Source: Bacillota bacterium | Lineage (GTDB): Bacteria; Bacillota; Clostridia; Christensenellales; CAG-138 | DNA: 7,171 nucleotides | Assembly (NCBI GenBank): GCA_023461495.1 | Contig: JAEYLA010000173.1 | Span: 1 to 7,171, forward strand | Direction of reading: 5' to 3' | Part shown: positions 1 to 5,304 of the stretch, piece by piece | How the letters are laid out: the number at the start of each line of letters is the position of its first letter | How positions within the stretch are numbered: the first letter of the stretch is position 1 | Made by a program: the position numbers and the translations under genes | The notes under the pieces: model-generated | Databases searched by the model: none | The model's input: only the letters and a program-made list of their open reading frames with translations | What the model was told of the DNA's origin: nothing

Positions 1-1004
1 TCCGCTTCATCCACAAGGCTCTGCACCGTAGCCTGCACGGCGTCTTCTTCCATCACCGCAACGCCGATGCTGATTGTCACAACATTGGCGTTTGCATCCT
101 TACCCGCAGCCATGCCGATATCCGAAACCATATGGACCAGCCGCTTTGCCATCATAAACGCGGCGCTTGTTTTTGCAACCGGAATCATTACCACAAACTC
201 TTCCCCGCCCAATCTGCAGAGCACGTCCGTTTCCCGCGCAAAGCACCGCCGCATGCAGCCGGCCACCTCCATGAGCGCGTGGTCGCCCGCAAGATGGCCA
301 AAAGTATCATTATAATTCTTAAAGCAGTCGATATCGATATAAAATACCGCCACAGGCCTGCCCATGCGTTTGCACAGCGCCATCAGCGCATGCATGCGGG
401 ACATCCCCGCTTTTCTGCTGAACAGCTTTGTCAAATCATCAAGATCGCTTTCCATGCGCAAAGACGTGATGACTTCAAGATAGCCGCCATGCAGGGAATA
501 GCAAAGCAGCCCGCCCGCGGCGCTCAGCCCCGTTATGCTAAACACATACCACACATTGTGTGAAAAAAATGCCGCGGCAGCTGCCGGATAGAGCGTGGCA
601 AGAAAAAAGAGCACCTTGTTTTCCTGAAAGGAAAACAAGGGCGCAAACAAGAGCACCATCAAAAACAGGATGCTGTTTGCAACCGCCCCGGATGCGGCAT
701 CCGAAAGCAGAAACGGCAGCATCCCCAGCGCAAACGCGACGCTATAGGCGCGGTACAGGTTCCTTAAAGCGCGGAACGGATTGCGCGCATATTTTCTTAG
801 GCGACATGTCAGCCCAAGATAACTCCCGGAAGCCACAAGCAGCAGCAGACACCCCACAATCAGGAACGGATGCGCTTTTAAGCCCCCCATCACAACGTTG
901 GCGCACTGGAACACAAGCGTCAGCCACGCAATCAATGCGGTACGCTTTGCGTTGAGCTGGATGAGCGTCTCATTCATTTCCATACGGTGTCCATGGTTCT
1001 CCAT
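1..1004 (-). CDS. Membrane-anchored diguanylate cyclase (GGDEF), C-terminus cut by window edge
   Basis: Predicted to make the second messenger cyclic di-GMP from two GTP at the inner face of the membrane. The frame is open from the start at 1004 to the window edge, giving 334 residues with only the end of the GGDEF domain missing. Residues about 22-170 are hydrophobic, with five or six likely membrane helices. The GGDEF domain follows: DDLTKLFSR (189-197), the metal/substrate segment FYIDIDCFKNYNDTFGH (221-237), the active-site loop GGEEF (266-270) and SIGVA (312-316). An RxxD inhibitory site (RETD, 257-260) lies exactly five residues before GGEEF, so product feedback is likely kept. No recognised sensor domain is visible besides the membrane part. 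The start was chosen because GGGAG lies nine bases upstream; ATG codons 8 and 10 are alternatives. A terminator-like hairpin sits just upstream. The family call is firm; the signal sensed is unknown. Confidence 0.93.
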   Translation of the reverse strand, partial: MENHGHRMEMNETLIQLNAKRTALIAWLTLVFQCANVVMGGLKAHPFLIVGCLLLLVASGSYLGLTCRLRKYARNPFRALRNLYRAYSVAFALGMLPFLLSDAASGAVANSILFLMVLLFAPLFSFQENKVLFFLATLYPAAAAAFFSHNVWYVFSITGLSAAGGLLCYSLHGGYLEVITSLRMESDLDDLTKLFSRKAGMSRMHALMALCKRMGRPVAVFYIDIDCFKNYNDTFGHLAGDHALMEVAGCMRRCFARETDVLCRLGGEEFVVMIPVAKTSAAFMMAKRLVHMVSDIGMAAGKDANANVVTISIGVAVMEEDAVQATVQSLVDEA

Positions 1005-1033
1005 CCGTTTTGCTCCCGGGAAGAGTCGCACGT

Positions 1034-1080
1034 AAAAACGCCGCGCCTGTATGGCGGTTTATGCACAGGAAACCCGCGGC
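1034..1080 (-). terminator. Intrinsic terminator / attenuator in the cyclase leader
   Basis: On the minus strand GCCGCG (1080-1075) pairs with CGCGGC (1045-1040), and directly inside it CCTGT (1069-1065) pairs with ACAGG (1050-1046). This gives 11 base pairs with a 5-base bulge and a 14-base loop. The stem is followed by G and five T (1038-1034). Only 29 bases separate the T run from the cyclase ATG, which leaves no room for a promoter in between, so cyclase transcripts must pass this site. It could also serve as a distant terminator for the TspO-type gene upstream. Confidence 0.6.
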
Positions 1081-1144
1081 AGCTTTTAAAAAGTGTTTCG
1101 GGTATCCCAACCGCCCTCTGGTTAAAAAGAAACCGAGGGAACAC
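1081..1144 (-). promoter_or_regulatory. Folded leader upstream of cyclase, possible riboswitch-like element
   Basis: On the minus strand this stretch can fold as a three-way junction. GTGTT (1144-1140) pairs with AACAC (1097-1093) and encloses two hairpins. One is CCCTCGGTT with AACCaGAGGG (1139-1114, nine pairs, one bulged A). The other is a short GGG-ATA-CCC hairpin (1108-1100). In addition GGCGGTT (1115-1109) is fully complementary to AACCGCC (1059-1053) in the loop of the terminator, which could serve as an antiterminator or pseudoknot contact. I do not recognise the conserved bases of the cyclic di-GMP class I or II aptamers, so the ligand, if any, is unknown. Confidence 0.35.
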
Positions 1145-1191
1145 CCGCAGGCAATCGTATATCATTCATCATCGTTTTATCGGGCTGTTTT

Positions 1192-1200
1192 ATTGTAACA
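1192..1200 (-). promoter_or_regulatory. Extended -10 promoter candidate for the cyclase
   Basis: TGTTACAAT reads as an extended -10 (TGn plus TACAAT, one mismatch to TATAAT). No good -35 is seen at 17 bases; the hexamer there is TAGTAA. A start near 1185 would give a leader of about 180 bases containing the folded region and the attenuator. Confidence 0.4.
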
Positions 1201-1281
1201 CCGCTATCCAATTATTACTAGACTAAATATATGATGTCCCCTATTTTTTACCTATACAGGGTGTATCTCTTTATGCATTTT

Positions 1282-2082
1282 TTATTTCTTCCGGTAAATG
1301 TTCAGCGCAAAGGAAAACAGCAGCGCAATCAGGCAGATCACAAGTGCTAGAATGACGAGCGGATATGCGCCGTTCCAGCCTTGGGGCGATGTATGAAAAA
1401 CGAGGATGCCGCCATACGCCCACACAAATACCAGACCAATTGCCGAAGCCTTGCAGCGGAACATTAGGTAAATCGCAAGGAGCGCTCCTGCAGACAGCAC
1501 GATTACCGCCCACATCTGTGGTGTGATCCCCCACCCATTCCAGTGGATGCTGGTAAGCAGAACAGCGGCATTTATAATGGAGGCGACAATACTCCATGCA
1601 AAATAAATAGAAAACGGGAGGAATATGAACAGCTTTTCTTTCATGCAGAGACGCTCCCTGCAAAGAATGCACATAATGCGGGTCAGGCAATAGGTTAGCC
1701 CTACTAAAAGCAGAAAGCAGACCAGAACAAGATTATAATGCCACGCAATCAGCCAAAATGCGTTGCAAACACAGGACATCGTAAAAAATGGGGCGATTGC
1801 CCTTGTCAGCTCCGTGGCGCATGGCCCGCGCCCTTCCCCCCATTGGAACACGCCGCACTGGTAGAGCGTATACAGCAGCAGCAGCGCATAGATGCCCGCC
1901 CAAATCAGAAACGTGCCCGGCGCAGGCGTAATCAGCGTCGGATAGCGCGCAGAGACTTGCCCTGCCGTTACCCCATTGATCGGCAGTGCTTCCGAAAGTA
2001 TATTGATGGCAACCATGCCCACATAAGCTGCGGCGGCGATCAGGCAGGGCCGTTTTTCCTGCTGTTGGCGTTCAAGCTCCAT
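1282..2082 (-). CDS. TspO/MBR-type (tryptophan-rich sensory) membrane protein, long form
   Basis: A 266-residue integral membrane protein with about eight hydrophobic segments, near residues 12-34, 57-78, 94-114, 117-140, 150-178, 191-208, 212-230 and 239-262. It resembles the long Firmicutes branch of the TspO/MBR family: LPING (33-37), then YPTLITPAPGTFLIWAGIY (47-65), a Trp/His-containing WLIAWHYN (110-117), LPFSIYFAWSIVASI (155-169) and WAYGG (221-225). Classical TspO proteins are about 160 residues with five helices and bind porphyrins or other hydrophobic ligands; whether this longer branch does so is not established. The start is fixed by a very strong GGGAGGAGG six bases before ATG at 2082. 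The same frame runs upstream to 2358, but that part overlaps the divergent regulator and has no coding character. It is divergent from the AraC-type gene, which may regulate it. The family call is by recalled similarity. Confidence 0.72.
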   Translation of the reverse strand: MELERQQQEKRPCLIAAAAYVGMVAINILSEALPINGVTAGQVSARYPTLITPAPGTFLIWAGIYALLLLYTLYQCGVFQWGEGRGPCATELTRAIAPFFTMSCVCNAFWLIAWHYNLVLVCFLLLVGLTYCLTRIMCILCRERLCMKEKLFIFLPFSIYFAWSIVASIINAAVLLTSIHWNGWGITPQMWAVIVLSAGALLAIYLMFRCKASAIGLVFVWAYGGILVFHTSPQGWNGAYPLVILALVICLIALLFSFALNIYRKK

Positions 2083-2109
2083 AGCGTTCCTCCTCCCGGC
2101 AATCACTAC

Positions 2110-2138
2110 AGTATATTCGCGCGCGGCAGAGGGTATAC
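2110..2138 (-). promoter_or_regulatory. Weak promoter candidate for the TspO-type gene
   Basis: TATACT (2115-2110) is one mismatch from the -10 consensus and lies 27 bases before the ATG at 2082. The hexamer 17 bases upstream is GTATAC, a poor -35, so an activator may be needed. The inverted repeat at 2139-2151 abuts the upstream end of this -35 position. Confidence 0.3.
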
Positions 2139-2151
2139 ATGGTTTCACCAT
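2139..2151. repeat. Perfect inverted repeat, candidate operator
   Basis: ATGGT-TTC-ACCAT lies in the gap between the divergent TspO-type and AraC-type genes, just upstream of the proposed TspO-type promoter. Its size and place suit a regulator binding site. Nothing ties it to a given protein. Confidence 0.35.
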
Positions 2152-2156
2152 ACAGT

Positions 2157-2180
2157 CTCCGGAGCAGGCTTCCCGCCTGC
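2157..2180. repeat. Overlapping palindromes in the divergent intergenic region
   Basis: CTCCGGAG (2157-2164) is a perfect 8-base palindrome. It overlaps by one base GCAGGC-ttccc-GCCTGC (2164-2180), a 6-bp inverted repeat with a 5-base spacer. No T run follows on either strand, so it is not a terminator. It may be an operator, or chance in GC-rich DNA. Confidence 0.3.
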
Positions 2181-2234
2181 ACCCGTATGCTGCAAACCCC
2201 ATACCTGAAATGACGGGCATCCCTCCTGCAGCTC

Positions 2235-2243
2235 TGCTACAAT
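2235..2243 (+). promoter_or_regulatory. Extended -10 promoter candidate for the AraC-type gene
   Basis: TGCTACAAT is an extended -10 box ending 22 bases before the ATG at 2266. It predicts a short leader that still includes the AAGGGG ribosome binding site (2252-2257). The -35 position holds GGGCAT, a poor match. Confidence 0.4.
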
Positions 2244-2265
2244 ACAAATGAAAGGGGCACATGCT

Positions 2266-3134
2266 ATGGATGCGCTCAAACAGTTGAACCTTGCGCTTTG
2301 GTATATCGAAGAACATCTGGCTGAAGACATTGATTATCAGAAAGTGTCCGCATCGCATGCTGTACAGAATACCATTTCAGGCGGATGTTTTCGTTCCTGT
2401 CAGGATTTTCGCTGGGCGAATATGTCCGGATGCGGCGCTTGGACCGGGCTGCTGCCGAACTGCGGACAAGCGGCGCGACAATTACGGATATTGCGCTGAA
2501 ATACGGCTACAACTCGCCCGATGCGTTCTCGCGCGCCTTCCTTGCTTTTCACGCAAGCACGCCGGCCGAAGTCCGCCGGCACGGCGCAGGCGTAAAAGCG
2601 TTTCCGCCCATGACCTTTCAACTCACAGTAAGAGGAGGACAAAAAATGCATTACCGCATTGTAGAAAAAGAAGCGTTTCAAATTGCAGGCGTCAAAAAAC
2701 GGATTACGCTGATTTATGAAGGCGTCAACCCGCAAATGAATGCTCTATGGGCCAAACTGCGCGAGGAAGATTTTGTGCAGCTTAAGGAACTGTGTGATAC
2801 AGAACCAAAGGGCATCCTTTGCGTATCCGCCAATTTTACGCAAGGGCGGGAAGAAGGTGCGCAGCTCGACCAATATATTGGCGTCGCCACAACCCGGGAT
2901 ATTCCCGGGCGTTGGGAAGTCTTGCCGGTATCCGCCGCAACCTGGGCCGTATTTACAGCGGTTGGCCCATTTCCCAAAGCGCTGCAGGATGCCTGGGCGC
3001 GCATTTATGCGGAGTGGTTTCCCACTTCCGGATACCAGATGACCCGCGGCCCTGAATTGCTCTGGAACGAAAGCAGGGATACGAGCCTTCCAAACTACAA
3101 AAGCGAACTCTGGATTCCGGTAACGCAGGCATAA
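2266..3134 (+). pseudogene. AraC-family regulator with GyrI-like effector domain, frameshifted
   Basis: Two plus-strand frames together make one AraC-GyrI-type regulator of 289 residues. The first frame gives the usual start MDALKQLNLALWYIEEHL and reaches the first helix-turn-helix. Near 2349 the match moves to the frame one base earlier, continuing RIACCTEYHFRRMFSFLSG and EYVRMRRL, then the second helix-turn-helix TITDIALKYGYNSPDAFSR. Restoring one C in TCCGC (2347-2351) would join them as K-V-S-R-I-A. The original frame instead stops at 2499. The C-terminal GyrI-like domain (2646-3134, 162 residues) is of the Rob/BltR type that binds drugs or other small hydrophobic ligands. The start at 2266 has AAGGGG eight bases upstream; ATG 2248 has none. 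The gene diverges from the TspO-type gene, a plausible target. A sequencing error in a C run cannot be excluded. Confidence 0.85.
2633..2648 (+). promoter_or_regulatory. Internal ribosome binding site and ATG before the GyrI-like domain
   Basis: A perfect AGGAGG (2633-2638) lies seven bases before an in-frame ATG (2646-2648) at the exact start of the GyrI-like domain, MHYRIVEKEAF. The bases also encode the linker R-G-G-Q-K, so chance through glycine codons is possible. If used, it would give a free 162-residue ligand-binding domain even though the DNA-binding half is frameshifted. Confidence 0.45.
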
Positions 3135-3139
3135 CACGC

Positions 3140-3177
3140 GCAAAACGGCCACCCCGCGTAGGGGGTAGCCGTTTTGC
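3140..3177. terminator. Bidirectional intrinsic terminator between convergent genes
   Basis: GCAAAACGGCcACCCC (3140-3155) pairs with GGGGTaGCCGTTTTGC (3162-3177): 16 positions with one C/A mismatch and a 6-base loop. The A4/T4 flanks of the GC-rich core give a short U tract on both strands. It lies five bases after the AraC-type stop and 19 bases beyond the stop of the repeat protein, so it can serve both. Confidence 0.85.
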
Positions 3178-3196
3178 CTTGATCCTTTCAAAAGCC

Positions 3197-4045
3197 TTAC
3201 ATGGATATATTGAATTGGGACGCACCCGTCTGGAAGTAAGAAAGCGCCTCATAGACAGCGGCTTTCATCCCCTCCGTGATAACGCCTTCCTCCACAAGCG
3301 TCTTGAGCGGATCAGAGGCGCCGGGCATGCTGTTGCCGTAGGCCAATTTTGCCTGCATCAACGTATGGGCACCCTGGAACGCGCTTTCCACCTCGGATTT
3401 TTCTTCTTCTGTGAGCGTGCCGTTCTCTATAAGCTCCGCAAGCGAAATGCGGCCACCGGTTTTCTGCGCCTTTTCAAATAGTGCCAGGACGCTCTCTCGC
3501 TGTTCTTCTGTAAGCGTTCCATCTGTGACGAGCGCATCAAGGCCGTCCTCCATTTCAGGCGGTATGCCGCCCCTTTGCGGTGGCGGGTCCGCTTCTTCCA
3601 TGGCGGTTGTCAGCGCCCGCTTCTGTTCCTCGATGAGCGTATCTTGCTCCACGAGTTTCGAAAGCGCCGCTTCGATTGCTTCCTTTTGTTCGTCTGGCTT
3701 CAGATCCTCTGAAAAGATATCCTCAAGCACCGAACTGATTTCATCCGCCGCTTCCTCGCCAAGCAAGCCTTCTTCCACCAGTTCTTTCAACTTCTCCGCC
3801 GCAGCGCTTTCCATCCGCTCGCCCTTGGGCGGCGGCGGTGGCGGCTGCAGGGCGCGCGCAAACGCGTTTGTAATTTCCTTCTGCTGCTCTTCTGTAATGG
3901 TCCCATTTTCCACAAGCGTGCTTAACGAGCTTGAAATGCCCGCCTGCACGCCGGATTTGAGCGGCGTACTGCTGCTTGAAGACGCCAATGTAGAGCTCAG
4001 ATACAGCTGGGAAATGGTGCTGCCAATGCCCGAAACCGATGCCAT
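3197..4045 (-). CDS. Acidic six-repeat protein of unknown function
   Basis: I do not recognise this 282-residue protein. Residues 1-40 are rich in serine (ASSSSS at 21-26) and form no signal peptide. Then come six copies of a motif of the form LxxL[VI]xxGT[IL]TEEQ followed by a short amphipathic helix, beginning near residues 41, 86, 128, 169, 202 and 247. Copies 1, 4 and 5 are the clearest (LVENGTITEEQ, LVTDGTLTEEQ, LIENGTLTEEE). Copies 2 and 3 have drifted, and an extra half-copy lies at 114-129. Proline linkers follow copy 1 (six Pro, 68-73) and copy 3 (PPPQRGGIPP, 154-163). There are no cysteines and no membrane segment, so it is probably cytoplasmic and helical, perhaps a protein-binding scaffold. 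The motif resembles the short SHOCT helix pair in style, but I make no family claim. The start at 4045 has AAAGGGAGG seven bases upstream, better than the in-frame ATG at 4102. Confidence 0.85.
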   Translation of the reverse strand: MASVSGIGSTISQLYLSSTLASSSSSTPLKSGVQAGISSSLSTLVENGTITEEQQKEITNAFARALQPPPPPPKGERMESAAAEKLKELVEEGLLGEEAADEISSVLEDIFSEDLKPDEQKEAIEAALSKLVEQDTLIEEQKRALTTAMEEADPPPQRGGIPPEMEDGLDALVTDGTLTEEQRESVLALFEKAQKTGGRISLAELIENGTLTEEEKSEVESAFQGAHTLMQAKLAYGNSMPGASDPLKTLVEEGVITEGMKAAVYEALSYFQTGASQFNISM

Positions 4046-4073
4046 GGTTTTGCCTCCCTTTTGTTGTGATTTG

Positions 4074-4102
4074 CCTATACTATCGGGAGGTTTTTTTGCC
4101 AA
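4074..4102 (-). promoter_or_regulatory. Sigma-A type promoter for the repeat protein
   Basis: TTGGCA (4102-4097) and TATAGG (4079-4074) are separated by 17 bases; they differ from consensus by one and two bases. The start would fall near 4067, about 20 bases before the coding ATG and just ahead of the ribosome binding site. No convincing terminator is seen between the splB stop and this promoter, so read-through from splB is possible. Confidence 0.5.
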
Positions 4103-4191
4103 TCAAGGGTCTCTCAAAAATGTCATCCGGCGTACATAATCGCTTAAGCCTTCTCAAAGAAACCTGCTGATTTTTAAACCCTTCTTTCAGG

Positions 4192-5187
4192 CTATACCAC
4201 ATACAAAATCGGTACGCCGGGAAGGTGCCGCTCCAGCGCCGCGCGCAAAAGCGCCTCCGCCTCCGCGCGTACACTTTCCCGGTACGCATACCTGCCGTGC
4301 CCGCGCACCGTCATAAGGGACGTATCGTATAGCTCCACGGCTTTGGGGAACGCATCGTTGTTGATGGCGCGGTGCACAAAGCTGTAGGTCATGAATATGA
4401 TCTCGATCACAAGCTTACGCTTTGTTTGCTCGCTCAGTTCTTCTCCCAGCTGTTCGATGAGCTTTATATAATACTTGCGGTAATCCTCCATCAGCACCAC
4501 CGGCGCGATCAGAAGCCCGACTTCATACCCTGCCTCACACATGCGGTTGAGCGCGCGGATGCGCGCTTTGAGCGGAGATGTGCCAAGCTCCACGGCGTTG
4601 ATGACCTCCTGCGGATTCACGCTCATGCGAAAAATCACCCTTCCCTTGTGATCGAGCGGCAGCAACGGCTCCACCATATCAAACTTGGTCGGGAAGGTGA
4701 GCTTTCCCCTGGGCGAGGCCGCGAACTGCTCGATCGTCCACACAAGGTTTCCTGTGATGGTATTTTCCAATACCAGATCGCTGTTGGAGCCGATTTCAAA
4801 CACCGGCTCCTTTTCCTGTGTGGACGCGGCCTTGATCATTTTTCGCAACATCTCCTCGCGGTTGACAAACAGCCGCAGATACGCGCATTTGTTGTAATGG
4901 CACACAAGGTAGCAATACAGGCACATGGCCGTGCAGCCCGAGGACGTGTAGGGCACCAGGTAGTCCGACACCTTATGGTTGGGCGTATGACGGAGAGACT
5001 TTCGCACCCCTATGATCAAAAACCGCTTCATCTGCACAAACGCATCGTTTGGATTGGTTCGAAGTTCTTCAATGTTGTTGTGGTTCTCAATGGAGATCCA
5101 CTCCACGTCGGGGAACTGCTCCTTTAGTTGCTTCCCCAGCGGATATTCCAGTGCCTTTGGTTCAAAATACACGCGTTCCGGTTTCAT
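4192..5187 (-). CDS. splB: Spore photoproduct lyase (radical SAM DNA repair)
   Basis: Repairs the thymine dimer called spore photoproduct that forms in UV-irradiated spore DNA, acting at germination by S-adenosylmethionine radical chemistry. The 331 residues match Bacillus SplB (about 342) along the length. The N-terminus VYFEPKALEYPLG (6-18) is typical. The radical SAM cluster motif CTAMCLYC (C85, C89, C92) is intact, and the two tyrosines implicated in radical transfer in the B. subtilis enzyme appear as Y91 and Y93. GKLTFPTKF (161-169) and GTSPLKARI (202-210) are also conserved. Unusually, FEIGSNSD (130-137) aligns with Bacillus FEASCTSD, so the hydrogen-donor cysteine is Ser134. Extra cysteines C96 and C101 follow the cluster. 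AGGAGG six bases before ATG 5187 fixes the start. No splA is adjacent. A sigma-G-like promoter precedes it. Family identity is firm; the consequence of the missing cysteine is not known from sequence. Confidence 0.95.
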   Translation of the reverse strand: MKPERVYFEPKALEYPLGKQLKEQFPDVEWISIENHNNIEELRTNPNDAFVQMKRFLIIGVRKSLRHTPNHKVSDYLVPYTSSGCTAMCLYCYLVCHYNKCAYLRLFVNREEMLRKMIKAASTQEKEPVFEIGSNSDLVLENTITGNLVWTIEQFAASPRGKLTFPTKFDMVEPLLPLDHKGRVIFRMSVNPQEVINAVELGTSPLKARIRALNRMCEAGYEVGLLIAPVVLMEDYRKYYIKLIEQLGEELSEQTKRKLVIEIIFMTYSFVHRAINNDAFPKAVELYDTSLMTVRGHGRYAYRESVRAEAEALLRAALERHLPGVPILYVV

Positions 5188-5216
5188 GCTCTGCCTCCTG
5201 AATGATCCTTCCCCCC

Positions 5217-5246
5217 TAGTTTGGCAGGGCAGCAAAAAGCGCATGC
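5217..5246 (-). promoter_or_regulatory. Candidate sigma-G (forespore) promoter of splB
   Basis: GCATG (5246-5242) fits the B. subtilis sigma-G -35 pattern GHATR. After exactly 18 bases, CAAACTA (5223-5217) matches six of seven positions of the -10 pattern CATnHTA. Transcription would start about 20 bases before the ribosome binding site of splB. Bacillus spl genes are known sigma-G targets, so position and factor agree with the gene's role. The -35 lies within the terminator hairpin of the upstream gene. Confidence 0.5.
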
Positions 5247-5262
5247 AACGCATTCGCTTTTT
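5234..5262 (-). terminator. Intrinsic terminator after the dehydrogenase gene
   Basis: On the minus strand AAAAAGCG (5262-5255) pairs with CGCTTTTT (5241-5234). Inside, after one mismatch, ATGC pairs with GCAT around a 3-base loop. The T5 end of the stem acts as the U tract. It lies 42 bases beyond the dehydrogenase stop and closes the sugar operon; the symmetric A5/T5 ends would also allow use from the other strand. Confidence 0.7.
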
Positions 5263-5304
5263 AAATCAATACATATAGCGGCTCCGTTTACCCGGCGTAA
5301 ATAC

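Noticed and set aside
132..955. Two plus-strand open frames in the left 1 kb
   Set aside because: The minus strand carries a full membrane-GGDEF protein over this stretch, open to the edge; the plus frames are shadows with His/Arg/Pro-rich composition.
1005..1281. Known cyclic di-GMP riboswitch (class I or II)
   Set aside because: The conserved aptamer bases are not found in the leader; only a generic fold and terminator are supported.
1248..1281. Terminator directly after the TspO-type gene
   Set aside because: Only a 5-bp ATACA/TGTAT hairpin is present, and on the minus strand it is followed by A-rich, not T-rich, sequence.
2341..2352. Programmed -1 frameshift in the AraC-type gene
   Set aside because: GTGTCCGCATCG contains no X-XXY-YYZ slippery heptamer, so a simple one-base deletion or sequencing error is more likely.
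2083..2358. N-terminal extension of the TspO-type gene to an ATG at 2358
   Set aside because: The ATG at 2082 has a near-perfect ribosome binding site and fits the family N-terminus; the extension overlaps the start of the divergent AraC gene and shows no coding character.
3411..4139. Long plus-strand open frame rich in serine
   Set aside because: It is the antisense of the repeat protein; its serine runs mirror Glu/Ala-rich codons on the real strand. It has no family resemblance, and the minus frame has a promoter, ribosome binding site and clear repeats.
4103..4191. Terminator after splB
   Set aside because: The possible AAAGAA/TTCTTT pairing is short and AT-only, with no GC core, and no T run follows it.
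4372..5127. 251-residue plus-strand open frame
   Set aside because: It lies wholly antisense to splB, whose radical SAM motifs are unmistakable; the plus product is His/Arg-rich with no motif.
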